A stretch of 64,000 nt of DNA from an uncultured Pelagibacteraceae bacterium (GTDB lineage: Bacteria; Pseudomonadota; Alphaproteobacteria; Pelagibacterales; AG-422-B15). Shown here piece after piece: positions 25,929 to 35,718 of the stretch. The DNA lies in contig CABZNM010000001.1 of assembly GCA_902527075.1 (NCBI GenBank), forward strand, positions 58,187 to 122,186. The letters run 5' to 3'. The position numbers and the translations under genes were made by a program. The first letter of the stretch is position 1; every line of letters begins with the position of its first letter. Below the pieces are notes generated by a model. It made no database searches. It was not told where the DNA came from and was given only the letters and a program-made list of their open reading frames with translations.

Positions 25929-26713
25929 TGAATAAAATAATTGCAGTTTCTAATCAAAAAGGAGGAGTTGGTAAGACAACAACAGCTATAAACTTATCCA
26001 CAGCTATAGCTGCTACGGGTCGAAAGGTATTAGTAATCGATCTTGATCCTCAGGGTAATGCTACAACAGGTTTAGGCATAGAGTATGATGCAAGGGAAAA
26101 ATCAATTTATGAAGTTCTTACACAGCAAATTGACATTCAAGACTCATTCCAACAAACGAAAATTGAGAACCTTTTTCTTATCCCATCTAAAGTAGACTTG
26201 TCTGGCATTGAACCAGAGCTTGCAAATGTTAATGAAAGAGCATTTGTAATGAAGAAAATTTTTGATGATGCAGATTCTTTACAGCAGTTTGATTTTATTT
26301 TTATTGATTGTCCTCCTGCATTAAGTTTGCTTACTGTTATGGCAATGACCGCTGCAACATCAATAATCGTACCACTTCAATGTGAATTTTTTGCACTGGA
26401 AGGTTTAAGTCAATTAATAAAAACAATTGATCGCGTTAAAAAAAATTTAAACCCTATTTTAACAATCGATGGAATAGTTTTAACCATGTTTGATAAAAGA
26501 AATAAACTTTCATCACAGGTAGCACTCGATGTAAGAACTCATTTAAAGGAGCAAGTTTACGAGACAATTATTCCAAGAAATGTTCGTATGTCGGAAGCAC
26601 CTTCTTTTGGATTACCAGCACTTATGTACGATCAAAACGCTTCAGGCAGCCAGGCTTATATTGCACTCGCAAATGAAATTATTAAACAAAATAAAACTCA
26701 AGAGGCTGCATGA
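25928..26713 (+). CDS. parA: Chromosome partitioning ATPase ParA
   Basis: Walker-type DNA-binding ATPase that moves ParB-parS complexes. Deviant Walker A KGGVGKTT (11-18) with the signature Lys, VLVIDLDPQGNATTG (switch I region), FIFIDCPPAL (Walker B), and a late VLTMFDKRN. Length 261 residues, with no N-terminal HTH extension, i.e. chromosomal type. Its end overlaps the parB start by 4 bases. Confidence 0.97.
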   Translation: MNKIIAVSNQKGGVGKTTTAINLSTAIAATGRKVLVIDLDPQGNATTGLGIEYDAREKSIYEVLTQQIDIQDSFQQTKIENLFLIPSKVDLSGIEPELANVNERAFVMKKIFDDADSLQQFDFIFIDCPPALSLLTVMAMTAATSIIVPLQCEFFALEGLSQLIKTIDRVKKNLNPILTIDGIVLTMFDKRNKLSSQVALDVRTHLKEQVYETIIPRNVRMSEAPSFGLPALMYDQNASGSQAYIALANEIIKQNKTQEAA

Positions 26714-27573
26714 CTGACTCTAATATTCATAAAAAAGGTTTAGGTAGAGGTCTTTCGTCTTTGATGGGAGATGTTGAAATGCCTGTTACTGATAATTCTA
26801 ACAAGGTATCTGATATAAGAATTCCTATTTCTAAGTTAAGAGCCAACCCTTTACAGCCCAGACGTTTATTTGATAATGAAAGTATTAACGAGTTAGCTGC
26901 TTCTATTAAATCTAAAGGACTGGTTCAACCTATCTTGGTTAGACCTTCAGAAAAAAATCCTGGCGACTATGAAATTATTGCTGGTGAGAGAAGATGGAGA
27001 GCAGCTCAGATTGCTCAGTTGCACGAAATGTCTGCAGTCATAAAAAATTTGAATGATACTGAGTCCCTTGAAATTGCAATAATTGAAAATGTTCAAAGAT
27101 CAGACCTTACAGTCATTGAAGAAGCGACCGGTTACAAAAAACTAATTGAATCTTACGGTCATACTCAAGAGCAACTATCCGAAATAGTTGGTAAGAGCAG
27201 AAGTCATGTGGCAAACATTATGAGGTTACTAACACTACCGCAGTCAATCCAAGATATGATTACAGAAGGTAGAATCTCAGCAGGTCACGCTAGAGCCATT
27301 ATGAATAGTGCTTTTCCAGAAAAACTCGCTGAAAAAATTGTTAATGAAAATTTAACTGTGAGAGAAGCTGAAAGTATTGCAAAACATGGAAAAAATAAGA
27401 TAAAAAAAGTTAAACTGAAAGACCCCGATACGGTGGATTTAGAGAACTCCCTCAGTCAAAAACTTGGCCTTAATGTCGAGATTAATCACAAAGGAAACAA
27501 GGGTGGCCACATAAAAATAGACTATAAAAACCTTGATCAATTAGAATTAGTTACTCAAAAATTAAAAACTTAA
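26710..27573 (+). CDS. parB: Chromosome partitioning protein ParB
   Basis: parS-binding CTPase clamp. N-terminal KGLGRGLSSLM (ParA-stimulating box), IPISKLRANPLQPRR, the CTP-binding GERRWRA (92-98), ENVQRSDLTVIEEA, a central helix-turn-helix (SEIVGKSRSHVANIMRL) and a C-terminal dimerisation domain. Length 287 residues. The target parS is 1.3 kb upstream in rsmG. The 3' end overlaps convergent holA by 4 bases. Confidence 0.97.
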   Translation: MTDSNIHKKGLGRGLSSLMGDVEMPVTDNSNKVSDIRIPISKLRANPLQPRRLFDNESINELAASIKSKGLVQPILVRPSEKNPGDYEIIAGERRWRAAQIAQLHEMSAVIKNLNDTESLEIAIIENVQRSDLTVIEEATGYKKLIESYGHTQEQLSEIVGKSRSHVANIMRLLTLPQSIQDMITEGRISAGHARAIMNSAFPEKLAEKIVNENLTVREAESIAKHGKNKIKKVKLKDPDTVDLENSLSQKLGLNVEINHKGNKGGHIKIDYKNLDQLELVTQKLKT

Positions 27574-28592
27574 TTTCTCGAAAAACGTTTAGCGGTATTT
27601 GATATTCCAAACAATGTTTTCTCACATTGTTCTTTTGCAATGATGCTATTAGACATGCATTTAATTTCAGAACTAAGTACTTCGTTGATTAAATTTTCTA
27701 TTGCATTTGCGGGCCATATTTGACAATGTCGTTTAAAATCAGATTTTTCTTTCCAAAAAATAGGTGGTTTTAAAACTTTTATTGCATCATCAAATTGTTT
27801 TCCTTTACTTAATTCCACTTGAGTCAGCCTTATGCGCATAATGTAGTTGTTAAAAGATTTGAGTATTGCTACAGGATTAGTTCCTAACTGAAAAAGCTTT
27901 TCAAGAGACTTTGAGCCCTTTTCAATATTACCGAAAAGTATGGAATTATTAATTTGCTGATAGTCAGTATGTGCACTGTCGTGTAAAATGTATTTTAGTT
28001 TCCCAATATCTACTTTTCTGTCATCCTTACTCAATAAAAGAAGTATTTTTTCTAATTCATTTTTAATAATCATTCTGTCATTACTCAGATTATTAAGTAA
28101 AAAACTTTTTACATCACTATCAAACGTAATATTGTGCTCTTTTTGGAATTTTTCCAATAATGATGAAAGTACTTTTATATCATCATCATAGCAAGCTAGA
28201 CTGAAATGAGTTTTAGATTTCTCATATAGTTTTCTGATATTTGATGATTTCGTTAAGTTATCATGCTTAACAATCATACAAGTATTTTTAAAGGTTAGTG
28301 ATAAAGTGTCCTCAATAACTGAAGCATGCTTTTCTTTCGTCGACTCTAAAATGATAAATTTTTTTTCACTAAAAAGTGAAATAGTGCTTATTTCATCATT
28401 AAGAATTGAAATACTTTCGTCTATTTGTTTGCCATTAATGTTCACTTTCTCACAACCTGTTTCTTTTGAAAAATTCTTATAAATTAAATCTATACTTTCT
28501 CTAACAAGTCCTTCGTTTGGACCATAAACTAGAAATGATTGGAACGAATCCGAATTAATGGAATTTATTAGTTGGTAATCCTTAATTATCAT
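27570..28592 (-). CDS. holA: DNA polymerase III delta subunit
   Basis: Clamp-loader delta subunit that opens the beta sliding clamp. Three-domain AAA+ fold without a working Walker A. FLVYGPNEGLVRESIDLI (about 21-38) is the family start, then KFIILES, and a C-terminal domain with GTNPVAILKSFNNYIMRI. Length 340 residues. Low identity is normal for HolA; position after lptE in the leuS-lptE-holA order supports the call. Start overlaps the lptE stop by 11 bases. Confidence 0.9.
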   Translation of the reverse strand: MIIKDYQLINSINSDSFQSFLVYGPNEGLVRESIDLIYKNFSKETGCEKVNINGKQIDESISILNDEISTISLFSEKKFIILESTKEKHASVIEDTLSLTFKNTCMIVKHDNLTKSSNIRKLYEKSKTHFSLACYDDDIKVLSSLLEKFQKEHNITFDSDVKSFLLNNLSNDRMIIKNELEKILLLLSKDDRKVDIGKLKYILHDSAHTDYQQINNSILFGNIEKGSKSLEKLFQLGTNPVAILKSFNNYIMRIRLTQVELSKGKQFDDAIKVLKPPIFWKEKSDFKRHCQIWPANAIENLINEVLSSEIKCMSNSIIAKEQCEKTLFGISNTAKRFSRN

Positions 28593-29061
28593 CTGCCAAT
28601 GATAACTTGCTTTGTATTTTTGTAATCATTAAACTTGCTGCATCAGAAGTTGCTGACCTTAACATTTGATTTTTTAAATCTTTATTTTCTATTTCTGAGT
28701 TTAGTACATCATATTGGGCGAAACCAAGTGCCACGTCATCTATCACCACTTGATCCAACTTATCCTTTACTACAAAAAAGAGAGCAATATCAATTTGGTA
28801 TTTTGAAACAGTGCCATTTTCATTGATTATAACTGGCACCATCTCCTGTTTTACTTCAATGGAGACTACATAATCTTTGTTTTCTTGTTCGGTGGTAAAT
28901 AAATTCTTTAATTCTTCTTTTACTTCATAACTAACATTGCCTTTAAAGTTAATAGACAATTTATCTAATTTTATTCCCATGCCATCTGATGTGTACATGG
29001 GTTTGAAACCACAGCTATTCATGCCTAAAAATACAAATAAAAAAACTAAAGTTTTAAACAT
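28582..29061 (-). CDS. lptE: LPS-assembly lipoprotein LptE
   Basis: Outer-membrane lipoprotein that plugs the LptD barrel during LPS export. Signal peptide (1-16) ends in the lipobox LGMNSC, with Cys17 as lipidation site, followed by GFKPMYTSDG, the typical LptE mature start. Length 159 residues. Flanked by holA and, unusually, a TPR-sulfotransferase gene that separates it from leuS. Confidence 0.9.
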   Translation of the reverse strand: MFKTLVFLFVFLGMNSCGFKPMYTSDGMGIKLDKLSINFKGNVSYEVKEELKNLFTTEQENKDYVVSIEVKQEMVPVIINENGTVSKYQIDIALFFVVKDKLDQVVIDDVALGFAQYDVLNSEIENKDLKNQMLRSATSDAASLMITKIQSKLSLADDN

Positions 29062-29063
29062 TT

Positions 29064-30773
29064 TTATAACTTATTTTCTAATTTTGAAATTAATTCAGTT
29101 AAATACGGTTCATATTTTTTCCAAGCACCTATCGATTTTTTGTTTATTGGTTGCCTGACCTGTTCAATACTTGCGGTTCTAACCTGACGTCTAGTATTAT
29201 GAAAATTTAAACATTCTTTTTCCCAGTCAAGCTTGCAATATTTAATTATTTCTTTAGACATAATTTCTTGATTATTTACAAGCTTCTCGTTATCGAGAAC
29301 AAAAATATCTTTAAATCTATCTAACCAAAATTTCATCAAGTCAACATGTAATAAATAATAATTGCCTAGCATGACTTGATCATATGAATACTGATGTGAC
29401 ATATCAATAAATTTGTGAGTATAAAGTGAATAACAATTATCCATAGGATCTCTTTTACAGTAAATAATTTTTGCTTCTGGGAGGATTAATTTTATAAATC
29501 CAATAAAGATAAAGTTATGTGGTAATTTATCAGTCACATATTCACTGTTACCATCACTATATTTTTCAATGAAATTAAGGTACTTATCACGTACATTTTG
29601 TAAAAAATTATTATCTTTTATATTTTCTTTAAAACTTTTAATTTTTTCTGCCGGTGTCTGGATTAGTTTTTCAATATTTGTTAGATCAGTAAGTAAATTT
29701 AGTTCACCTGCTCCTGTGACTTTTGAGTGCGTTGATAATATTTGTTCACATAACGATGTACCTGATCGAGGCATGCCACATATAAAAATTGGCGTAACTC
29801 TTACTTTTTTATTTTTTGGATTAAATGATAAGTTTTGAAACATATCTTTAATATTATTGAAAAAGCTTCTTTCTTTCTTAATGTCAAACTCCCGTTGCCT
29901 ATAATGAAGATCTGTGAATTTATTTAAATACTTACCTGATAAGTTATAATCTTTTTGATTACGGTAGAATTCAAAAAAAGCATAAAAAATTGAAATTTTG
30001 TGATCTATCCTAGTGTCATTATTATTTAATAAATCTTCATAATATTTAATTTGTTCAGATGATAATTTATTCCTTTTATTGGAGGCGTAGTATCCAAAGA
30101 AATCAATTTTCTTAAAATCTGCTTTGAAAACACTGTCAATAATTGCATTTGCCCCTTCAAAATCTCCATTTTCTCTTAATGCAGTTGAAAGATTGATTTT
30201 AAAATCATCATGATTTGGATTTTCTTTAACTAGTTCTTTAAAAATAGTAATAGCTTCATCCAATCTATTATTCAAAACAAGAGATTTTGCAAATTGGTTT
30301 CTTGTTAAAATATTGTTTGGTTGAAGAGATAACGCAAGTTTTGCATACTTTAAAGATAATTTAGAGTCTGCTAGTCTGTGATATAATCCTGAAAGATTGT
30401 TAATGGCTGGAATATATTTAGGATTAATTGAGAGCGATTTTTCGAAACACTTCATCGCTAAATCACTATTCTTATTCGCAAGATGAACTGTACCCAGATT
30501 GCTTATTGCTTCATATCCATTTGGCTTGATTTTAACTGCCTTAAGGTAAAAATTGTAAGCCTCTTCAAATCTACTTTGATCTTGATATAAAATTCCTAGA
30601 TGTCTTAATACATCATAATTGTTTGGATCTGAAGCATTTAGCTTTATGTAAATTTTTTCAGCTTCCTTAAATTGTTTTTTAGAATGAAAATCAATTGCGC
30701 TTAGAAGAAGTTTTTGAAAATTTGAATTCTTATTTTGCTGTTTTTGATCTCTTCGTCTTTGATGCCGATTCAT
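29064..30773 (-). CDS. TPR-repeat sulfotransferase
   Basis: 569-residue two-domain protein. After a basic N-terminus, residues about 25-215 hold at least five TPR units (for example PNGYEAISNLGTVHLANKNS and PKYIPAINNLSGLYHRLADS). The C-terminal half (about 325-565) is a PAPS-dependent sulfotransferase: the 5'-phosphosulfate loop IFICGMPRSGTSLCEQ (329-344), GELNLL, and KLPHNFIFIGFI with CKRDPMDNCYSLYTHKF (3'-phosphate site). No signal peptide. The family is common in marine bacteria, but acceptors are mostly unknown; a surface glycan, lipid or peptide is possible. It lies between lptE and leuS with 2-base gaps, so likely co-transcribed. Confidence 0.88.
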   Translation of the reverse strand: MNRHQRRRDQKQQNKNSNFQKLLLSAIDFHSKKQFKEAEKIYIKLNASDPNNYDVLRHLGILYQDQSRFEEAYNFYLKAVKIKPNGYEAISNLGTVHLANKNSDLAMKCFEKSLSINPKYIPAINNLSGLYHRLADSKLSLKYAKLALSLQPNNILTRNQFAKSLVLNNRLDEAITIFKELVKENPNHDDFKINLSTALRENGDFEGANAIIDSVFKADFKKIDFFGYYASNKRNKLSSEQIKYYEDLLNNNDTRIDHKISIFYAFFEFYRNQKDYNLSGKYLNKFTDLHYRQREFDIKKERSFFNNIKDMFQNLSFNPKNKKVRVTPIFICGMPRSGTSLCEQILSTHSKVTGAGELNLLTDLTNIEKLIQTPAEKIKSFKENIKDNNFLQNVRDKYLNFIEKYSDGNSEYVTDKLPHNFIFIGFIKLILPEAKIIYCKRDPMDNCYSLYTHKFIDMSHQYSYDQVMLGNYYLLHVDLMKFWLDRFKDIFVLDNEKLVNNQEIMSKEIIKYCKLDWEKECLNFHNTRRQVRTASIEQVRQPINKKSIGAWKKYEPYLTELISKLENKL

Positions 30774-30775
30774 GT

Positions 30776-33334
30776 TTATATGACTATATTTATAATTTTA
30801 TTTGGTACAAATATAGATTTTTTAATCTCTTTATTATGAAGCATATCTGCAATATTTTTAATCGAGTAAATTTTATCTAATACTTCTTCTTCTATTGTAT
30901 CAGGAGCAATTTTAATTTCTCCACGCCTTTTTCCATTGATCTGAATGACCATATTAATAACCGATTTGACTAAAAAATCTTTATTAACGTCTGGCCACGG
31001 TTCATTAAATAAATTTGATTTATTGTTCATGAGATACCAACATTCTTCTGCTAAATGTGGAATCATAGGCTCAATAATTCTTATAAGAATATTAAGAGAT
31101 TCTTCTAGAGCTTTTTTACAGTTATTGTGACCAGAAATATATTTTGAAATATGGTTGACCATCTCATAAATTTTTGCAACCGCAACATTCATTTGAAACT
31201 TTTCAATACTTTTAGTTACTTCATCTAAATTTTGATGAATTTTTTCCAATAAAATATGTCCTTCCTCAGATATGTTTTGAGAAAGGATATTCTCATTAAA
31301 TAATGATTTATTATCTTCAATTAAATTATAGACTTTTTGGCAAAACTTCCATGACCCTTGAATACCTGAAATAGACCAGTTTATATCTCTTTCGGGAGGG
31401 CTGTCAGATAACATGAACCAACGTGCTGAGTCAGCGCCATAACTATGAATAATTGATTCTGGATCAATCACGTTTTTTTTTGATTTTGACATAGACTCAA
31501 CTGGCCCCTTATTGACTTTTTTACCAGTACTAGTTTGTGTCAATTGAGTACCTTTTTCTGTAACATCATCTGGATATACCCACTTCCCCTCAGTATTCTG
31601 GTAGGTGTGATGACATACCATTCCCTGAGTAAAAAGACTTTGAAAAGGTTCATTCAAATCTTTGACCTGTAATGCTTTGGTGAAAAACCTTGAATACAGT
31701 AAATGTAAAATAGCATGTTCTATTCCACCGACATATTGATCGACGGGCATCCAATAATTGATTTCTGCGTCACCGAACGGCTCACTTGAATTTTTTGGTG
31801 AGCAAAATCTTAAAAAATACCAGGCAGAGTCTACAAATGTATCTAGTGTATCCGTTTCTCTAACAGCATTCATTCCGGTTTCTGGACATTTTGTATATTT
31901 CCAAGTTGGATGATTTTCTAGGGGGTTACCTGGTGAATTTAGATCAATATCTTCTGGTAATTCGATAGGTAATTGATCATCAGGTATAGAGAGGACTTTG
32001 CCATCTTCTCTATAGATTATTGGTATTGGGCAACCCCAATATCTTTGTCGCGAAATTCCCCAATCCCTTAGTCTGTAATTGGTCGTTCCTTTACCTATCT
32101 TTAATTTCTCTAATTCTTGAATTATTTTGCTCTTTGCCTCAGATATGATCATGCCATTTAAGAAGTCGGAATTAATTAGGCAGCCTTCACCAACGTAAGC
32201 ATTAACACCATCAAATGTCTCTTTTGAATCTGGATCAATGACGGGTATAACATCAAGTCTATATTTATTTGCAAAATCTAAGTCTCTTTGGTCATGTGCA
32301 GGACATCCATATATAGCTCCAGATCCGTAATCCATTAAGATAAAATTCGCAATAAATACAGGCAGTTTTTTATTTTTTATAAAAGGATGCTCAATATATA
32401 ATTTTGTTTGAATCCCTTCCTTATCATTTTTAGATGCAGTTTCCTCATTGATTTTTTGAGACCTCATTTTATTAATTAACTCAGTTTTCTCATCATTATT
32501 TGTAAGGATTTCATCTACTATAGGGTGAAAAGGAGAAAGGGCACAAAAAGTGGCACCAAAAATGGTATCAGGCCGAGTTGTAAAAATTTCTAAATGCTCA
32601 TGTGAAATATTTTCACCTTCATTGATTAATTTAAATTTAATTTCACACCCCTGTGATTTTCCAATCCAATTCTTCTGCATTGTTTTTACTTTTTCTGGCC
32701 AATCATTCATACTGCTCAGGCTTTCCAAAAGTTCCTCTGCAAAATCAGTTATTTTAAAAAACCACTGCGATAGTTTTTTTTGTTCGACATCTGCTCCAGA
32801 CCTCCAACCCTTTCCATCAATAACTTGTTCGTTGGCAAGGACTGAATTTTCAACTGGATCCCAATTCACTAATGACTCTTTTTTATATATCAAACCATCG
32901 TTATAAAATTTACAGAATAATTTTTGCTGCTGCTGATAGTATTCCTTATCACATGTTGCTAGTTCTCTTGACCAATCAATCGATAATCCCATCTGCTTTA
33001 GCTGAGATTTCATAGTCTCAATATTTTCATACGTCCATTTTTTGGGAGAGGTTTTATTTTCAATAGCAGCATTTTCTGCTGGCAATCCAAATGCATCCCA
33101 GCCCATTGGATGCATCACATTGTATCCTCTTGCTCTCTTATATCTTGCAATAACGTCTCCAAGTGTATAATTTCTCACATGTCCCATATGAATTTTTCCA
33201 GATGGATACGGAAACATTTCTAAGATGTAATATTTTTTTTTATCTTTATTAATTTTACTTTCAAAAATTTTATTTGTGTCCCAATAGCCTTGCCATTTTT
33301 TTTCAATTACTTTGGGATTATATTTTTCAGACAT
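30776..33334 (-). CDS. leuS: Leucyl-tRNA synthetase
   Basis: Class I aminoacyl-tRNA synthetase charging tRNA-Leu. HIGH motif is HMGH (49-52) in [13 protein letters not shown]. The CP1 editing domain is inserted (about 230-420) with [12 protein letters not shown]. The signature loop is SMSKSKKN, a variant of KMSKS whose first Lys is Ser. Length 852 residues, near the E. coli enzyme (860). A zinc-like [21 protein letters not shown] block is present. It is 2 bases upstream of the sulfotransferase. Confidence 0.97.
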   Translation of the reverse strand: MSEKYNPKVIEKKWQGYWDTNKIFESKINKDKKKYYILEMFPYPSGKIHMGHVRNYTLGDVIARYKRARGYNVMHPMGWDAFGLPAENAAIENKTSPKKWTYENIETMKSQLKQMGLSIDWSRELATCDKEYYQQQQKLFCKFYNDGLIYKKESLVNWDPVENSVLANEQVIDGKGWRSGADVEQKKLSQWFFKITDFAEELLESLSSMNDWPEKVKTMQKNWIGKSQGCEIKFKLINEGENISHEHLEIFTTRPDTIFGATFCALSPFHPIVDEILTNNDEKTELINKMRSQKINEETASKNDKEGIQTKLYIEHPFIKNKKLPVFIANFILMDYGSGAIYGCPAHDQRDLDFANKYRLDVIPVIDPDSKETFDGVNAYVGEGCLINSDFLNGMIISEAKSKIIQELEKLKIGKGTTNYRLRDWGISRQRYWGCPIPIIYREDGKVLSIPDDQLPIELPEDIDLNSPGNPLENHPTWKYTKCPETGMNAVRETDTLDTFVDSAWYFLRFCSPKNSSEPFGDAEINYWMPVDQYVGGIEHAILHLLYSRFFTKALQVKDLNEPFQSLFTQGMVCHHTYQNTEGKWVYPDDVTEKGTQLTQTSTGKKVNKGPVESMSKSKKNVIDPESIIHSYGADSARWFMLSDSPPERDINWSISGIQGSWKFCQKVYNLIEDNKSLFNENILSQNISEEGHILLEKIHQNLDEVTKSIEKFQMNVAVAKIYEMVNHISKYISGHNNCKKALEESLNILIRIIEPMIPHLAEECWYLMNNKSNLFNEPWPDVNKDFLVKSVINMVIQINGKRRGEIKIAPDTIEEEVLDKIYSIKNIADMLHNKEIKKSIFVPNKIINIVI

Positions 33335-33361
33335 AAAAATTTCTAGAATTATGAAATTTGA

Positions 33362-33907
33362 TTATGATAGATCTATTGTTGCTTGTAAAACTCTTGCTTC
33401 TGATAAAATACTATTTTTTATTTTTAAAGCTTGATCAGGATCATTGCCTTCATCAACCCATTTCTGGCCATCGAAAGATTGTTTAAATACGGCGATGGAA
33501 ATAGAGTCATCAGTCAAGCTCTCGTCCGTAACACGAATATTTATTTTTAAGCGAAGATTGTTATCTGCGATGTTATACCAATCAGTTATAATGATACCTG
33601 ATGCAGAGTCCACAGAACTAAGGGGCATAAAACTGACCTTATCAAGTGCAACTTGATAAACTACAGAACCTTCAAACCCTATAGCTTGTTCAATACCCAG
33701 CAATTTGCTTAATCCACCCCCTTCTTCAGCCAATTTACCTTCGATATCTAAGTCCCTATCTTCATTTCGAATATCTTTTTTTCTCTCACCAAGAGTTCTG
33801 TCGTCTCTTTCAATTTGGAGTTGATTACACGACGCAAAAATAAACAAAAAGACTAAGGAAAGTAGCAAATTTGTTAATTTTTCAATATATTTAGTTGAAT
33901 AATTCAT
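33362..33907 (-). CDS. DUF3576 lipoprotein
   Basis: Predicted lipoprotein: hydrophobic segment (12-26) ending FIFASC, lipidation Cys27. The mature part holds the DUF3576 domain: a Gly/Leu-rich LSKLLGIEQA, a beta-rich core (VVYQVALDKVSFMPLSS, GIIITDWY) and a tail of VLQATIDLS. Length 181 residues. DUF3576 genes are regular neighbours of leuS-lptE in alphaproteobacteria, suggesting an outer-membrane or envelope role, but function is unknown. Confidence 0.88.
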   Translation of the reverse strand: MNYSTKYIEKLTNLLLSLVFLFIFASCNQLQIERDDRTLGERKKDIRNEDRDLDIEGKLAEEGGGLSKLLGIEQAIGFEGSVVYQVALDKVSFMPLSSVDSASGIIITDWYNIADNNLRLKINIRVTDESLTDDSISIAVFKQSFDGQKWVDEGNDPDQALKIKNSILSEARVLQATIDLS

Positions 33908-33985
33908 TTTAAAATGGATTTTATATCATATTATCAAAAAAGTGCCACGACTCAAAAAAAATAGCTTAAAACATAGAAAAATGAT

Positions 33986-34031
33986 ATGTTGCAAAAATAC
34001 CACATTACAAAAATAAAATGTTGCATAAATA
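33986..34031 (+). repeat. Direct repeats upstream of porin gene
   Basis: ATGTTGCAAAAATA at 33986-33999 and ATGTTGCATAAATA at 34018-34031, identical in 13 of 14 positions and 32 bases apart (about three helical turns). They lie in the 213-base gap between DUF3576 and the porin, 90-135 bases before its ATG. Same-face spacing suggests a regulator binding site. A TATGAT hexamer at 34089-34094 could serve as a -10. No regulator can be named. Confidence 0.45.
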
Positions 34032-34120
34032 ACAATTTTTTTGATTTTTACTAATTTTTGAACATAATCACCTTCAGTTAAATTTAACTATGATCAAAAA
34101 TCATATGAAAGGAAACAATT

Positions 34121-35002
34121 ATGAATAGATCAAAAATCATAACTGCTACCGCTTTGGCTACAGTGATGTCAGCTGGTGCTGCTCACGCTGAGTTGTCAAT
34201 AAGTGGTGCATATGTTGGTCAGATTGTGGACAATCCTGGTGCTGCTACATCACATGATGTTAAGACGAATTCACTATACGTTAGTTATGCTGATTCTCTT
34301 GATAATGGTATGACTACAGGTATTACGATGTCTATAACTGAAGGCTCTCAAACAACAACAGTGGCTGTTGATACCGGTTTTGGTTCTGTAGAACTAGGAA
34401 ACGGTGGAGACTCAGCTGTTGATGATGCTGATGGCTCTCCAGCTGAAATCTCTGTCGACCATGGTCCAAGACTTACTGGACTTACGTTTGCTGACGGTGA
34501 TGACCCATCTGGTAATTCAATCAAGTATACATCTCCATCTATTAATGGGTTAGTCGTCTCAGCTACTCGAGGTTTTGATGACGGTACTAACGCAGCAACA
34601 AACTCTGTTGCAGCAACTTACAGCTTAATGGGTGTAAGCTTGGCAGCTGGTGTCACATCTCTTGATGTTAAAGCTTCAGGCGCTGCTGATACAGATCCAA
34701 GCTTCTTCACAGCAGCTTATTCTATAGCTGGATTAAACCTTGGTTATGCTGTTTATGATAACGATGTAGCAACTGGTGATGAAGAAACACAACTTGGTGT
34801 TAACACAGACATGATGGGTCTGACTGTTGGCGCAACATTTGCTGAGCAAGACACAAACACTACAGACATTGATGCTACGCTTTTTGTTGTAAAGAAAAGC
34901 ATGGGTCCAATGGGCTTTAGTTTTGAGTATCTAGAATTAGATCCTTCAGATACTACTGCTTCAACTGACACGTTGTCATTCACTTATTCTATAGGATTTT
35001 AA
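34121..35002 (+). CDS. Porin-like outer-membrane beta-barrel protein
   Basis: Signal peptide with Ala-rich core and cleavage after AHA (residue 23), then repeated amphipathic strands such as NSLYVSYADSLDNGMTTGITMSI and SIKYTSPSINGLVVSATRGF. The last residues, LSFTYSIGF, form the aromatic C-terminal barrel signature recognised by BamA. The mature part is strongly acidic (many Asp) and has no Cys. At 293 residues it is small for a 16-strand porin. GAAAGGAAA just before the start is a fair Shine-Dalgarno, and a strong terminator follows. Likely abundant; solute specificity not readable. Confidence 0.85.
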   Translation: MNRSKIITATALATVMSAGAAHAELSISGAYVGQIVDNPGAATSHDVKTNSLYVSYADSLDNGMTTGITMSITEGSQTTTVAVDTGFGSVELGNGGDSAVDDADGSPAEISVDHGPRLTGLTFADGDDPSGNSIKYTSPSINGLVVSATRGFDDGTNAATNSVAATYSLMGVSLAAGVTSLDVKASGAADTDPSFFTAAYSIAGLNLGYAVYDNDVATGDEETQLGVNTDMMGLTVGATFAEQDTNTTDIDATLFVVKKSMGPMGFSFEYLELDPSDTTASTDTLSFTYSIGF

Positions 35003-35024
35003 TTAATCATATAGTTATCTGATT

Positions 35025-35059
35025 AAAACACCCCACATTAACTTGTGGGGTGTTTTTTT
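35025..35059 (+). terminator. Rho-independent terminator of the porin gene
   Basis: A perfect 12-base-pair stem, AAAACACCCCAC (35025-35036) with GTGGGGTGTTTT (35045-35056), around the loop ATTAACTT, continuing into a T run. It begins 22 bases after the porin stop. It isolates the porin as a single-gene transcript and rules out a YggS start inside the stem. Confidence 0.93.
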
Positions 35060-35064
35060 ATGTT

Positions 35065-35718
35065 ATGAATAAATATTTAGATTTTATTAAAGTTCTTGAA
35101 AAGACTGTTTTAGAAGCAAATAGAGATTTAGAGGACATTGAGCTTATCGGTGTCAGCAAAAAAAAACCACCAGAACTGATTAGAGAAGTTATTAATAATG
35201 GCTGCCGGTCATTTGGTGAAAACCAGCTTCAAGAAGTTGAGAATAAGTGGATAAAACTAAAGCAAGAATTTCCAAAAGTACAACTCCACTTTGTGGGTAG
35301 TATTCAAAGTAAAAAGCTAGAAAAAATATTCCAGTTATGTGACACAATTCATTCTATTGATAGAGAAAAAATAGTTCAAAAAATAAAACAATGTGAGGAA
35401 AAACATAATTTAAAAAAGAATTATTTTATACAAGTTAATACAGGTGATGAACCACAAAAATCTGGAGTTGCATTAAATATATCTGAGGCATTCATAGATA
35501 AATGTATTAATCATTATAACTTAGAAGTAAAAGGTTTAATGTGCATTCCTCCACAAGATGAAAATCCAGAACAACACTTTCTTAAATTAAGAGATCTTGG
35601 AAAAAATTTCAATTTGCCGTACTTAAGCATGGGTATGTCAGAAGATTTTGAAACAGCAATAAGATGTGGCTCTACTCACATCAGAGTTGGCACCAAAATA
35701 TTTGGAGCAAGACCTTAA
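35065..35718 (+). CDS. Pyridoxal phosphate homeostasis protein (YggS/PLPBP)
   Basis: Alanine-racemase-like TIM-barrel protein binding PLP, implicated in B6 and amino-acid homeostasis. PLP Lys32 in GVSKKKP, GENQLQE, LHFVGSIQSKK, INTGDEPQKSGV-type segment and late SMGMSEDFETAI with GSTHIRVGT are all family blocks. Length 217 residues from ATG 35065. An upstream in-frame codon at 35050 is rejected because it lies inside the terminator. Its 3' end overlaps the convergent transpeptidase gene by 4 bases. Confidence 0.94.
   Translation: MNKYLDFIKVLEKTVLEANRDLEDIELIGVSKKKPPELIREVINNGCRSFGENQLQEVENKWIKLKQEFPKVQLHFVGSIQSKKLEKIFQLCDTIHSIDREKIVQKIKQCEEKHNLKKNYFIQVNTGDEPQKSGVALNISEAFIDKCINHYNLEVKGLMCIPPQDENPEQHFLKLRDLGKNFNLPYLSMGMSEDFETAIRCGSTHIRVGTKIFGARP

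Noticed and set aside
31480..31500. SMSKS in LeuRS as sign of an inactive enzyme
   Set aside because: Only the first Lys of KMSKS differs, all other motifs and the editing domain are intact, and this is the only leuS seen; it is noted in the gene entry instead.
32550..32906. A 118-residue plus-strand frame inside leuS
   Set aside because: Antisense to the conserved LeuRS core and without any domain signature.
35050..35064. Upstream in-frame start for the YggS gene
   Set aside because: It lies within the stem of the porin terminator, and the ATG at 35065 gives the normal family N-terminus.
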